From: Fallopia convolvulus
Lineage: Eukaryota; Streptophyta; Magnoliopsida; Caryophyllales; Polygonaceae
Direction of reading: 5' to 3'
Assembly (NCBI GenBank): GCA_964016875.1
Contig: OZ024733.1
Span: 2,151,484 to 2,215,483, forward strand
Length of the DNA: 64,000 nucleotides
Below, in pieces: positions 1 through 11,998 of this stretch (positions are counted from its first letter, which is position 1; each line of letters starts with the position of its first letter). The position numbers and the translations under genes were made by a program. The notes under the pieces are model-generated. The model saw nothing but the letters and a program-made list of their open reading frames with translations, did not search any database and was not told the origin of the DNA.

Positions 1-949
1 TAATGCTCTTGCCTTTTTGGATTTTTGAAGGGGTGAATTTTTCTCTTGGGCTTGTTCACTATTTAAAGAGCCTTGCTCCCCAATCATCAACTTGGGAAAT
101 GTCAACATTACCCTTGTCTTGTTCCTCAAGTATGTACTTTCTCAACATGTGACTCTTGTTTGAATTTGGTCAACTCTTGAAGCTCATCAAGCTGTTGAAT
201 AGGCTCAGTCTGATGCACAGATTGTGCCTTTGTTTTGTTGGGAACATGTCTCCGCATTTCACGCTGATGTGCTTTTTGGACTGGCTTGTGAGTTCCCTTG
301 GATGGGAACAGTTCCTTCATATTACACTGATAGTTCCCTTCATTGTTCCCTTGAGTGTTTCTTCTCCTGGAGCTTTTCTCTTGAGGAACTGTTCCTTGGA
401 TAAGAACAGTTCCTTCATATTACACTTGTAGTTCCCTTCATTGTTCCTTTGAGTCTTGAAACTTCACTGTTCCCATCATGTTCCCTAGATGGGAACAGTT
501 CCTCATATTACACTAGCGTTCCCTTCAACGTTCCTTCTTCTTGGTTTTTCTTTCCTTTTCAATTGTCAAGGGAACACTGTCATCCCATTACACTAAGAGT
601 TCCCTTTAATATTCCCTCTATCCAGAGGAACAGTTCCTTTCATTGTTCCCTTGAATCTTCATTCTTTGTCTTGATTCTCTTGGAGCCTTGAACTTCACAG
701 TTCCATCATTGTTCCCTCTATTTAGATGAACAGTTCCTTTCATTGTTCCCTTGAATCTACCTTCTTTGTTTCGCTTCTCTTGGAACCTTCAACTTCACAG
801 TTCCCATCACTATTCCATCTAGTTAGAGGAACAATTCTTTCATTGTTCCCTTGGACAATTCCTTCCCTGAAACACTTCATAGAACATATCAAATGCCAAG
901 GGTTTGTTATCATCAAAACCCAAAGGGGCAAGGGAACCTTGCCTTAACA
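1..949 (-). repeat. 3' LTR of element A, partial
   Basis: This stretch repeats 4591-5548 with a few percent difference, including a 6-bp indel near 66. On the minus strand the LTR begins TGTTAAGGC at 949, beside the polypurine tract. It is unusually rich in GGAAC and its complement GTTCC, often joined as the palindromic core GGAACAGTTCC. No long open reading frame is convincing. Confidence 0.85.
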
Positions 950-1110
950 ATTTCCCCCTTTTTGATAATGACAAACCTTCAAGATGTTAGAGCAAAACAA
1001 ATACTAGTTCCCCCTAAGGGCAAGGGGCAAAGGTTTGTTATCATCAAAACCCAAAGGGGCAAGGAAACCTTGCCTTAACAATTTCCCCCTTTTTGATGAT
1101 GACAAACTCT
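950..1110 (-). other. Polypurine tract of element A with duplicated LTR edge
   Basis: On the minus strand the sequence AAAAAGGGGGAAAT (950-963 in plus coordinates) abuts the LTR and would prime plus-strand DNA synthesis. The last stretch of the LTR together with this tract occurs again 131 bp further in: the LTR edge at 949 is repeated at 1080 and the tract at 1081-1094. Another G5 tract lies near 1325. Multiple polypurine tracts are typical of Sireviruses. Confidence 0.7.
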
Positions 1111-2262
1111 TCAAAATTGTAGAGTAAAACAAGTTCTAGTTCCCCTTGAATACATGAAAGTTCCACAATGAAGTGCATGGTTGTTCCCTAAACCTTTTTG
1201 TCCCCCCTGAGATGGACTTGTAGTTCCTACTAGTGAAAGTTATCAAGTAGTTCCCCCTTAGCATATGGAAAAGTAAATTCTACATCTTAATTAGAACAAT
1301 GCATCTCTACAATTTTTCACACTTCCCCCTTTTGGCATCATCGAAAAGTGAAGTTCAAGTAAGAGGTACAAATACAAAGCAGAATCTTAACTCAAGGATA
1401 ATATTGAGATGATGATAGAGAGATGGGACTACACAATCATCATAGCAAGAAATAGTAAGAGCAATGGAACTGAAAGCATATGCACAAGGAAAAGCATTGT
1501 GTTGGAGTTGATGGGCAAAGGAAATTTTGTAGGGGACTCAATCATGATTTCGAAGAGGGTGAGTTCCCCTGGATATCAAGCATTACCATTTTTCCTCACA
1601 ATAGACGTTGGTTCCTTGATTTTTACATCCATTTCCTTGATTTAGTTCCTCCTATCCTTCCTTGTACATTTCTTCAAATTTTCTTGAAACTTTTCCTTCA
1701 TGAGAATTTTGGTCCCCCTTTTTTTTGGAACTTGCAACTTGCATATGCTTTAGAGATGCCAGTAGTTCCCCCTAAAAAATGGAACTATATCTAGAGCTTT
1801 ATCCTCTTTTCTTCTTCCCATGACTTGTTGTTCCCTTGACATCCAGTAAAAACAAAGTTCCCACTCTTCTACACCATGATTGAGTAATGAGGGCTAGGTT
1901 TGGATAGCATGGGATTTTTGTCGAACAATAAGATAAGCATATCCAAACAAATAAGCATGGAAAGGAACAAAAGACATCCAGGTAATTGAATCCAGTAAAT
2001 AAGGGCTTAAAACATATTAGGCTCATAGGAGACGTTTACCTGGATCAAGGTTAAGGGACAAGTCTTATGATCAACCATCATTTCGGCTAATATAGTGGGT
2101 TAGGAACTCAAGTTGATCATTTTGGGTCAAAAAAGAAAAACTCATGCATATGTAACAGCTCCATGCAAAAAAAGAATAGTGAAGGCATAGTCCATCAAAC
2201 AAGTCATCATATTATCATGAAGAAAGTTACTAAGTATTGTTCCCTACCAAAGTTCCCTTAAA

Positions 2263-2454
2263 CTAGCCAATCATTGAAAGAATAGTGAACCGGGACTTGT
2301 TTAATTCTAAGAAGATCATGCAAGGAAGCATCCTTAGATGTCCCCTGAGCTTTCTATCCAAAGCTTTGGTGAATTTCCTTGCAAATTGATTTTCAGTTCT
2401 ACAAAGTTCCATCTCAATGGGGTTTTTCTCAAAGATCAACTCTATTGTTCCCAT
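2263..2454 (-). pseudogene. RNase H C-terminal remnant of element A
   Basis: A 63-codon frame matches the end of the copia RNase H domain seen in elements B and C: CRTENQ, then FTKALDRK, then HLRMLPCM. Everything upstream in pol is missing; the sequence between this tail and the gag ORF is only about 160 bp and carries no pol similarity. It is a deletion remnant that marks where pol used to end. Confidence 0.75.
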
Positions 2455-2616
2455 GCATGAAAGATGAGCACATTATGGGTTAAGAAACACTTACCTCATT
2501 GTGTTCCACAACTAGCATTCAACTTGTTATTACTTTTTTTTAAGAGGAGAATTTTTGTTCTTGACCTTGTTCCCCCTGAATTGTTGCACTTCTTGCACAT
2601 TAAGTGAGTTCCTAGC

Positions 2617-3879
2617 TCACTTCCACTTGAGATTGTGAGGAAATTTTTCCAATGAGACACCTGTTCCTAAGTTGTTTCCCTCACAACTCCCTTTCCTAGG
2701 TTGTTGCACCTTTTGGTCCTTCCTTCTTAATCCAGTGAACTTCCAATGGTTCTTGAAAGCATAGTGCCCACGTCGTTCCCAGTTCCCATGGCTTTGTTGA
2801 AAATGAGGTTGTGCCTTTCTCTCTTGGAACCTTGTTTCCCTACGAGGTTCCCTCTTCTCAGCTTGGTTCATCACCTTTGGATGATTACGATGTGCACCTT
2901 GGGCACTTGATTCTCCTTTCTGTTCCTCTTGTCTCTTGGGTTTGCACCTCATATGAATGCCATTGTTCCATGAAGCTTGCTTCTTTGATCTAGCTTGTTG
3001 TTCCCAAACCTTATGTGGCTTTTGTCCTCTAGCCCATGTGTGGTTTAAGGAACTATGGTTTTCAAGACCTTTTAGCTTTGCCTCCAAGTGCATGTTCCTG
3101 TCATTAGCACTTTGCAACCTTCTTTGAAGATGGAGCAATTCCTTATCTTCAAAATTTTGTTCCACCTGTTCCTTAACACATCTTAACTCGTAGAGTTTCT
3201 TCTCATTCATAAGGTTAGTGGAAACAAGCTTATCAACTTTAGATCTCAAGCTATTCAACTCAGTTTGGTCAGAGGGAACAACAAAGTTTAGTTCCTTAGA
3301 AAGTTTCAAGTTTTCAACTCTAAGACTTTCTAACTTAGCATGTAGTTCCCAATTCTCAGACATCAATTTCCCAACATCAATTTTAAGAACATGACAAGCA
3401 TCACAAGGAATGGAAGAATAACTATCATAATTTTCAAGTTCCTCTTTTAGTTTTTCCTTTTCCTTCCAAATTTTCTCAATAAATTTAATCAGGGAACTTT
3501 TCCTATAATTCTTCAAATCATTGAAAAGATGGGAACTTTCACTTACCTCTTCTTCATAATCAGATGCACTTTGTTCCTTAGCAACATAACAAGTACTTGG
3601 ACTTGTCCATTCGTCAGATTCATCATCAAGATTGTTCCCCCATGCATCAAAAAAGGAAGACACCTTTCCTTTTCCTTTCTTCTTCGTAGGATAGTTCCTA
3701 ATGACGTTCTCCCTTTCCTTGGTCACTACATCAAGTATCTTTTGTTGTTCCTCTCCCATAAGCTCTAGTTTTGTGGTGGGAACACTTCTATCATTTTTCT
3801 TTTGGAGATTTCCCTTGCAATACAAAGAACGTAGTGCCTTTATGCAACGACCAACGTCATCACTTGTTGATAAAGTCAT
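2617..3879 (-). pseudogene. Gag C-terminal ORF of element A (420 codons)
   Basis: The ORF starts 48 bp inside the primer binding site. Its first residues (IKALRSLYCKGN) align with the middle of element B's gag (TKALRNLYKKGK), so the N-terminal half of gag, including the capsid-like core, is absent. The middle (about residues 130-270) is a predicted coiled coil rich in Glu, Lys and Leu. The C-terminal third is basic (Arg, Gln, His rich) and may bind nucleic acid. Neither CCHC zinc knuckle of element B is present; the only Cys pair (IPCDACHVL) does not fit. The frame is open with no stops. A packaging or helper-interaction role is possible but unproven. Confidence 0.6.
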
Positions 3880-3926
3880 ATTGTTCCCTAATTACCTGCA
3901 TGTAACACACAATCTAGAGCAACCAG

Positions 3927-3938
3927 GCTCTGATACCA
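3927..3938 (-). other. Primer binding site of element A
   Basis: Reads TGGTATCAGAGC on the minus strand, two bases inside the LTR. This matches the 3' end of initiator methionine tRNA, the usual primer of plant Ty1/copia elements. Confidence 0.85.
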
Positions 3939-3940
3939 AT

Positions 3941-5548
3941 TGTTGGAAAGTTGTGTGTTAGAATAGAGTCAAGGAATAGTTATGGGAACAGTTCCTTGGG
4001 CAGCGGAATAATAATAAATATGCAGGTGATATGCACAAGCTAGAGAACAATATGGGAAGTATAGGAACAAAGAATATTAAGGGAACAATTCAAGAAGTTT
4101 TAATGAATAGGAACCAAAAGCATAAGAAAAGTAAAGGGACACAGTTCCTTATAGAGGAACCCCACTTCAACCAACTAGTTGAATGGGTAAACCTCTACAT
4201 CCCTTGGAGGATTTTGAATGACTTACTTGTTTTATTGATTGTTCCTTAGTAACAACAGGAAAGACTCAAACTTCTCTGTTCCTAACAGTTCTTCATAACT
4301 CTAGCAACACTAATGAGTCTTCTCAACCAAGTTCCTAAGCGAACAACTCAACTAAGTCAAGTAAACCAAACCTTACACCTGGACTTGACTATCACAGTTC
4401 CCTTGCTCCTGGGAACTTCTTCCTTCGCTCTTACACCTGGACTTGACTATCTCAGTTCCCTTGCTCCTGGAAACTTCTTCCTTCGCTCTTACACCTGGAC
4501 TTGACTATCACAGTTCCCTTGCTCTTGGGAACTTCTTCCTCGCCGTCGCTGAGATCAAACACTCGCCGTCGACCACCTTCACTCTCTCTTAATGCTCTTG
4601 CCTTTTTGGATTTCTGAAGGGGTGAATTTTTCTCTTGGGCTTGTTCACTATTTATATCTAAAGAGCCTTGCTCCCCAATCCTCAACTTGGGAAATGTCAA
4701 CATTACCCTTGTCTTGTTCCCCAAGTATGTACTTTCTCAACATGTGACTCTTGTTTGAATTTGGTCAACTCTTGAAGCTCATCAAGTCGTTGGATGAATA
4801 GGCTCAGTCTGATGCATAGATTGTTCCTTTGTTTTGTTGGGAACATGTCTCCGCATTTCACGCTGATGTGCTTTTTGGACTGGCTTGTGAGTTCCCTTGG
4901 ATGGGAACAGTTCCTTCATATTACACCGATAGTTCCCTTCATTGTTCCCTTGAGTGTTTCTTCTCCTGGAGCTTTTCTCTTGAGGAACTGTTGCTTGGAT
5001 GGGAACAGTTCCTTCATATTACACTGATAGTTCCCTTCATTGTTCCTTTGAGTCTTGAAACTTCACTATTCCCATCATGTTCCCTAGATGGGAACAGTTC
5101 CTCATATTACACTAGCGTTCCCTTCAACGTTCCTTCTTCTTGGTTTTTCTTTCCTTTTCAATTGTCAAGGGAACAGTGTCATCCCATTACACTGAGAGTT
5201 CCCTTTAATGTTCCCTCTATCTAGAGGAACAGTTCCTTTCATTGTTCCCTTGAATCTTCATTCTTTGTCTTGATTCTCTTGGAGCCTTGAACTTCACAGT
5301 TCCATCATTGTTCCCTCTAGTTAGATGAACAGTTCCTTTCATTGTTCCCTTGAATCTACCTTCTTTGTTTGGCTTCTCTTGGAACCTTCAACTTCACAGT
5401 TCCCATCACTATTCCATCTAGTTAGAGGAACAATTCTTTCATTGTTCCCTTGGACAATTCCTTCCCTGAAACACTTCATAGAACATATCAAATGCCAAGG
5501 GTTTGTTATCATCAAAACCCAAAGGGGCAAGGGAACCTTGCCATAACA
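3941..5548 (-). repeat. 5' LTR of element A, complete (1608 bp)
   Basis: Plus-strand ends are TGTTGGAAAG at 3941 and CCATAACA at 5548, so it has TG...CA termini. The right 958 bp match the left LTR. It holds three tandem copies of a 58-59 bp unit near 4373-4560 and many GGAAC/GTTCC words. Short minus-strand frames exist (for example 4452-4724) but none is recognisable. Its length is well above that of the LTRs of elements B and C. Confidence 0.85.
4373..4560. repeat. Three tandem copies of a 58-59 bp unit
   Basis: Each unit begins with TTACACCTGGACTTGACTAT and contains GTTCCCTTGCTC and GGAACTTCTTCCT. Copies differ by single bases. It lies inside the LTR of element A. Confidence 0.85.
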
Positions 5549-6074
5549 ACAGACCATGCAAATGTCTCTCTACTACTCCAAAACTCAAGAAAATTGTCAA
5601 ATCCCATAATATGTACACTTTTAGAAATCTATCTCTCAACCATAGTCAAAAAGCTTTTGAGTATAGTAAATGCATTGCTTTCAGATGAATAAATGAATAC
5701 AAGTGGATCTAGAATATTCGCCAATAATTATAATAAATTATTTATAAATTAACATCATAAGTCAATGTATAATAAAGACCCCAATGCAAAGGTCTACATG
5801 TATGAGTTGAAAAACATAAGTCGAACTAATGCTACTAATAGGGAACGTAAGCCTGCTTTTCCTTTACTTAGCACAGACAACACATGACAAAGCTTCAAGT
5901 TTATTGCCTTGAATGAAAGAAAGAATAATATGTTTGTAATAGGGTAGACGCTCTTGTCTGGTATGCCAAACATGAACATCCAAATGACAAAAAACTACTA
6001 AACTTGCCATATTACCTACTAAGCTGCTAATTTCTACTAACTTAGGTTCTAAATTCAAAAGAAAGAGATATTTG
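5549..6074. other. Unassigned sequence between elements A and B
   Basis: AT-rich single-copy-looking DNA. Frames of 60-90 codons occur on both strands but lack recognisable motifs, splice structure or clear coding character. No tRNA or rRNA seen. It may be host DNA flanking the two insertions. Confidence 0.4.
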
Positions 6075-6980
6075 TGTTGAATCGGTGTTAGGGAATTAAC
6101 ACTGGAACAATGGTTTCTTTATTCGAGAAATCGAAGTTTTGATAATGACAAACAAATATGGGACTGATTCCCTTGACAAGTGATTTCAGGAAAGATAACA
6201 GGTTCACAGGAAATTAAAGGGAAACGCTTCCATAATGATATCTGAGTACGTGGAAAATAATGTAAAGGATAAAGAAGACTTTTTACTATTGTCTTGGGCG
6301 GCAAGCCAAGCTCCGAAAGAAGAGAAATGCAAAAAGGGTACGCTGGTCTTTTTAAACACTATCGTACTCCCCAAGACAAAAAGGGCAAAGGCGTCAGAAG
6401 CTAAATGTGGAAACTCTATAAATAGTATGCGATGCCGCTAGGTCAAATCAAACTCTTGAATGCAAAGTACCAGATCTGAAAAAGGAAAGTGAAAGTGAGA
6501 GCTCGAAGCTGACAAGAAGAAGACGACGATCCAGAAGTTCAAAAGGGAAGTCAAGTGACCAGGCGATGGAGACTGCGTGAAGATCACCATCGGCCTTGAG
6601 AGTTGGTTCCTGTGCTAAAGGGAACTGCACAGGAACGAGTCAGGTTCACCTTCTATATTCTATTGTGTTAGATCTAGGAATCATCATGGCTTAGTCGTTA
6701 GTATTGTTTGTGAGTGTGTTTGCGAACAATAGAGAAGTTCGACTTTGTATTTTGTATCCTGAGATCTATAAATAGTAATATAGTGTGTGTGTGTTCAAAA
6801 TCCTCCAAGGGAGGTAGAGGTTTACTCTCCAGCTAGTTGGCTATAGAGGTTCCTTTATAAGGAATCGTGTCCTTGTCTCTGTTCTGTATTTTACTATGTT
6901 GCTTTATTCCGCTGCGTAAGGGAACTATCACTGGAACAGTTCCTGATTTGTCTTAACTAACACAGATCTACGATCCTACA
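6075..6980 (+). repeat. 5' LTR of element B (906 bp)
   Basis: Begins TGTTGAATCGG and ends GATCCTACA. A TATA box (TATAAATAG, 6417-6425) probably starts transcription; a second TATAAATAG lies near 6773. GGAAC/GTTCC words are frequent, including GGAACAGTTCC near 6934. Confidence 0.9.
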
Positions 6981-6982
6981 AT

Positions 6983-6994
6983 TGGTATCAGAGC
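6983..6994 (+). other. Primer binding site of element B
   Basis: TGGTATCAGAGC two bases after the LTR, complementary to the 3' end of initiator methionine tRNA. Confidence 0.9.
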
Positions 6995-7026
6995 TTGGCT
7001 CTAGATTTTCTGTAAAAACTTGCAGG

Positions 7027-8991
7027 ATGTCTACGGAACTATCTTCAGATCTTAGCGTTGTTGGACAAGGAAACAACAAACCACCCAGGCTGATTGAAGG
7101 GCGATTCGAGAGATGGAAGGGACTGATGAAGGACTGGATGCGAAGTCATGACTATCAAGCATGGGATGTAATCGAGAGAGGGAACTTCGTCATCAACCCA
7201 GAAATCGTGGATGATCTTACCAAATGGGGTCCAAACGAGTGGAAATGTATGGAGGCCAACTTCAAAGCAAAGATGTACCTCAACAATTCCATGAGTGAAA
7301 TGGACTCAGCCAAGGTGGGGAACTTGAAAACTGCTAAGGAAATGTGGGCTGCTATCGAGCAGATGCACATGGGAAGTTCCGATCTAAAGGAAGATCACCA
7401 GATGGACATTCGTCAGGAGTTCTACAACTTCAGGATGGAACTTGGAGAAACTATATCATCTTATCAGTTCCGTTTTGAAGGACTGCTGACTAAACTTGAG
7501 AATTTGGGAATCTCAGAGAGAGTTGTCACAGAACGGATGAAGGTCAAGAAGGTGATAGACGGTCTATCCGGAGAATGGACTCATGATCGAACAACGTTCA
7601 GGGAAAATCCATCCAACAGGAACCTCATGCTTCATTAGATCTTTGGGAAACTAAAGACGTATGAGAGAAGGAGGAACTCTGACAAAGCTCAAGACAAACC
7701 TGGAAAAGGAATAGCACTTAAGCTTGAGAAGGTGCTCAAGTCTGTCCAGGAACAGTGTGAAGAATCTGAAGATGAGGAAGAGGATAACATAGTTCTTATC
7801 ACAAAAGCATTACGTAATCTCTACAAGAAGGGAAAGTTCCAGAAGAATTATGGAGGGAACAGTCATTCACGAGATTACAACAAGTCTGGTGAAAAGGATT
7901 CCAAAGATATTACATGCTTCAAGTGCTTCAAAAAGGGTCACTATGCTAAAGCTTGTCCTCTAGGAAACGATGAGAACAAGTCTGGGAACAAAGCCTACAT
8001 AGCAACATGGGATGATTCGGATGATGAAGATCCTGAGGCTTGGGCCACTCCAAACATGTGTGCTATGGCTATCAAAGGAGATCCAAAGGAGTCACAAGAG
8101 GATGTAAGTACTCTAACTAGTTGCTTTGATAAATGCTCTAAATCTGATCTTATTCGCATACTTTCTAAACTTGTTAAAGACAATATGAAGCTTCAAAAGG
8201 AAATGAGTGAAACTGAAGAGAAATGTCTTAAATTAGAAAGTGATGTCGCTGAGAAGGAACTTGAATTAAAAAACACTAAATCTGTTGTATGTTCTGAGTG
8301 TGATAATCTGAGAAAGGAACTAGAGTCTGTAATGACTGCTAAAAATGAGCTTATCTCTGTGCTCGCTGTTGTTACCTCAGAAAAGGAAATCTTAGCTAAG
8401 AAGCTAGAGATTAATGAAGGCAAGAAAGTTGTCGAGACTCCTAGAATCACGTTTGTCCCATCTAGACATGGCATAGGATACTCTGAAATAGCCTCTGAAA
8501 GTGATCAAAAGACTCTTACTCTAAGGGAACTGAGTGAAAGTAGAGCCCTAGAATTACAAATTGAAAAAATAAAAAACTCTCATCTAGAAGAGAAAATTAG
8601 AGTTCTAGAGAGTGGAACTAAAGGGAAAAGGGACTACTACACTGGAAATAATTCTCATAGGATTTATGTAAAGATAGCTAAGGGAAACAGTTCTAGAGGA
8701 CCAAACAAGGAAGCTGTTGAGAAAAATAGAATTCAGAGACCTCATCCTAAATACTATCTAGGTGAATACTATAAAACTTGTTGGACATGTGGCAATCATG
8801 GTCATTACAAGGAACAATGTACTAAAGTCAATTTCTCAGGAAGTCACACAAACAGGAACAACAACAAAACTTCACATTCAAGATTCTACAGGAATTACAA
8901 CTCTATTGATGTTAATATTGCAGATTATGTTGATTATTACCCCTGTAAGGAACCAGGCAAGGAACACCTTTCCTGGGTAACCAAACATTAA
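7027..8991 (+). pseudogene. Gag of element B, one in-frame stop
   Basis: The first ATG after the primer binding site is at 7027. The N-terminal part (MSTELSSDLSVVGQG, then RWKGLMKDWMRSHDY) is the copia gag core. A TAG at 7636-7638 interrupts the frame, which continues open in the same frame to 8991. Two CCHC zinc knuckles follow: CFKCFKKGHYAKAC near residue 298 and CWTCGNHGHYKEQC near residue 586, with a coiled coil between them. This is the nucleocapsid protein that packages element RNA. Length (about 654 codons) fits large Sirevirus gags. The single stop means no full-length product unless it is read through. Confidence 0.9.
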
Positions 8992-9002
8992 CTCTTTTGT
9001 AG

Positions 9003-9464
9003 GTGAAAGCGAGGGAGAAATGTGTGTGGTTCATAGACAGTGCTTGCTCCAACCACATGACAGGAAATAGGAACAATCTAACCTCGCTTAACACCCAGGT
9101 CGAAGGAGGAAATGTGTCCTTCGGCAACAAAAACAAAGGGGCAATTCAAGGATCAGGGGAAGTCAAACTCAACAAATCAATCAAAGTCAATAATGTCAAT
9201 CTTGTGGCAGATCTTGGGTATAACTTACTATGTGTGGCACAACTCTGTGATCAAGGGAACAATGTGGTTACCTTTGATTCAAATGAATGTCTGGTGGTGA
9301 ACAAAGAGACTAACAAAGTCATACTTAGAGGAAAACGATCCAACAATGTCTACATTGTTGATCAAGACTTTTCACCTCCAAGAAAGTTGTGTCTCACAAT
9401 TCCCTCAAATGATAATGATCTCTGGCATAGACGTCTTGGTCATGCGGGGATGAATCTCATTTAG
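9003..9464 (+). pseudogene. Pol of element B: protease and start of integrase
   Basis: The frame carries the aspartic protease signature WFIDSACSNHMTG, where the usual third active-site residue Gly is Ala (DSA). It continues into the GAG-pre-integrase zinc-binding region, with LWHRRLGH near the end. A TAG at 9462-9464 breaks the frame; the same frame resumes at once downstream. The protease would cut the gag-pol polyprotein inside the particle. Confidence 0.85.
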
Positions 9465-9467
9465 AAG

Positions 9468-10496
9468 TTGTTCCTACAAGATCTAGTAGTTGGTTTACCT
9501 AGGATATGTCCGGACACAGCAAAACTGTGTGATGCTTGTGCTAGAGGTAAACAAACTCGAAGTTCTTTCAGATCAAAGAAGGTAGTTAGCACTTCCAAAC
9601 CTTTGGAAATGTTACACATGGATTTGTGTGGTCCAATGGACACATGTAGCTATGGTGGAAGCAGGTATATGTTTTTTATAATTGATGATTATTCTCATTT
9701 CACTTGGGTTATTTTCTTGTCTTCCAAAGGAACAGTGTTCAAGGAATTTGAAGTCTTCATCAAAAGAACAGAAGTCAGCCTAGGAACCAAGCTGAAATCC
9801 ATACGCTCAGACCATGGAACAGAGTTTGATAACTCAGCTTTTCTCAACTTTTGTAATGAAAATGGAGTGTCTCACAATTTCTCAGCACCAAGAACTCCAC
9901 AACAAAATGGAGTAGTTGAAAGAAAGAATCGCACCTTGGAGAATATGGCTCGAGCTATGATGCTCGAAAGCGGTGTTCCATCAAACTTCTGGGCAGAAGC
10001 AATCTCAACCTCAGCTTATATCCTTAACAGAGATATGATTAGACCTTTGTTACTTAAAACTTCCTATGAACTAATCAAAGGTCGAAAGCCAAACATTTCC
10101 CATCTTAGAGTTTTTGGTTGCAGGTGTTATATTCATAACAATGGGAAAGATGCTCTCGGAAAATTTGATCCAAGAAGTGACGAAGGGATCTTCACTGGGT
10201 ACTCCCTTCAAAGCAAAGCATACCGAGTCTACAACAAAAGGACCAAAAAGTTTGAAGAGAGTGTCCATGTCATCTTTGATGAGGAACCCATTCATCATGG
10301 AACCAGCTCCATCAATCCATTCTCGAAGATAGGAGTGAAGCCATTTACCATACCAAGGGAAACAATGAAGGAATCCACAGAAGAAAATGATGATCCAGAT
10401 ACTCAAAGGGATGACACTGAATACATCAATGGCAATGAGTCTCAACCACATGAACTATCAAACGAAGAGGATCAAGGAGATGATGATACCACATAG
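9468..10496 (+). pseudogene. Pol of element B: integrase
   Basis: The sequence begins with the second half of the zinc-binding HHCC region (CDACARGKQ). The DDE catalytic core follows: Asp in HMDLCGPM, Asp in SIRSDHGTEF, Glu in NGVVERKNR. The GKGK-type C-terminal part (ELIKGRKPNISHLRVFGC) comes next. It ends at a TAG at 10494-10496, after which the same frame continues. Integrase joins element DNA to the host chromosome. All three catalytic residues remain, but the flanking stops prevent a normal polyprotein. Confidence 0.9.
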
Positions 10497-11998
10497 CAGT
10501 TTGATGACCCTTCTACTAATTTCCCTGAAGAAGAGCACAATCCATCGGAACCATTAGAAGCTTCCAACTCAGGGAACCATCCTGATACTGAGATTCATCA
10601 AAATCAAACTGAAGCTAGTTCACGTGCACAGGGGGAACTTCAACTCAAGAACTATCATCAGAGAAAAGATCACCCTCTTGAGAACATCCTTACACCTTTA
10701 GAATAGGGAGTACAAACTCGCTCTTCACTCCATAACTTTTGTGCTTTTAATGCGTTTGTTTCTCTTGTCGAACCTAGAAGTATACAGGAAGCACTCAAGG
10801 ATCCAGATTGGATTCAAGCAATGCAAGAAGAACTCCACCAGTTTGAAAGACATCAAGTATGGAAGTTAGTTCCAAGGCCACTAGACAAGAATGTCATTGG
10901 AACTAGATGGGTCTTTCGCAACAAACTTGATGAATCAGGAAACGTGTCCCGAAATAAAGCAAGACTTGTAGCTCAAGGCTACAACCAAGAGGAGACTATG
11001 AAGAAACATTTGCACCAGTTGCTCGAATCTAAGCAATACGCTTGCTCATAGCCTTTGCTGCCTACAAGGGGTTCAAACTGTTCCAGATGGATGTCAAGAC
11101 AGCCTTTCTCAACGGCTATCATCAAGAAGAAGTTTATGTCAAGCAACCACCAAGATTTGAAGACGAAAGTAAGCCAGATCATGTCTACTTTCTTGAACGA
11201 GCTTTGTATGGCCTCAAACAAGCACCTCGAGCCTAGTACAATAGATTTGCTTCATTTCTATTATCCAAAGGTTATCAACGATGATCAATTGACAAAACTC
11301 TTTTCCTGAAGAAAGAATCAGGTGACATCTTAATTGTGCAAGTCTATGTTGATGATATAGTTTTTGGTTCCACTAACTCTATGCTCACAGAAATGTTTGA
11401 GAAACAAATGAGTAATGAGTTCGAGATGAGTATGGTAGGAGAACTCAACTTCTTTCTAGGTCTTCAGATTTCTCAAACAAAAGAAGGAACCAAGATCCAT
11501 CAACAAAAATACATCAAAGAAATGTTGTCAAAGTATGGGATGGACACTGCAAAGCCCATCAACACTCCGATCTCACCTAGCACACGTCTTGATGCGGATG
11601 AGAATGGAACCAATGTCAATCAGAAACTCTTTCGAGGAATGATTGGTTCCCTTCTCTATCTCACTGCTAGCAGACCGGATATTATGTTTGCCGTTTGTCT
11701 CTGTGCACGGTTCCAAGCAAATCCTAAGGAGTCTCACTTAACGGAAGTTAAAAGGATCTTTCGCTACCTCAAGGGAAGAGACAATTTGTGCTTATGGTAT
11801 CCAAGGAGCAGTTCCTTTGAACCGGTCTCCTTCACCGATGCTGATTTCGCTGGACATCTAGTCGATCGGAAAAGCACTTCAGGCATGGCACAGTTCCTAG
11901 GAGATTGCCTTGTATCCTGGGGATCGAAGAAGCAATCCTCAGTGGCACTTTCTACGGCTGAAGCTGAATACATAGCCGCAGCTGCTTGTTGTTCCTAA
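10497..11998 (+). pseudogene. Pol of element B: reverse transcriptase, broken
   Basis: Reverse transcriptase similarity runs through the block, with the catalytic YVDD near 11346 (QVYVDDIVFGSTN). Breaks seen: TAG at 10705-10707; two small deletions near 10995 and 11029 compared with element C; TAG at 11234-11236 where element C has Trp; TGA near 11282; TAA at 11996-11998 where element C has Gln. Some breaks fit C-to-T or G-to-A change, others do not. The domain cannot be active. Confidence 0.9.

Larger units (their letters stand above)
1..5548 (-). mobile_element. Element A: Sirevirus-like Ty1/copia deletion derivative
   Basis: A 3' LTR (1-949, cut by the window start) and a 5' LTR (3941-5548) flank about 3 kb. 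Read on the minus strand, the order is 5' LTR, primer binding site (3927-3938), a gag C-terminal ORF (2617-3879), an RNase H tail (2263-2454), a G5 tract facing left near 1325, and the terminal polypurine tract by 950. Protease, integrase and nearly all reverse transcriptase are missing. The stretch 1800-2260 matches the spacer after pol in elements B and C in the same order, so the three are relatives. The LTRs begin TG and end CA. The target duplication cannot be tested because the left flank is outside the window; the right flank begins ACAGA. It could only have moved with proteins from another element. Confidence 0.85.

Noticed and set aside
156..1078. Several short plus-strand frames rich in Ser and Phe
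   Set aside because: They are read through the reverse complement of an LTR full of GTTCC repeats and recur in the other LTR; repeat-driven, not genes.
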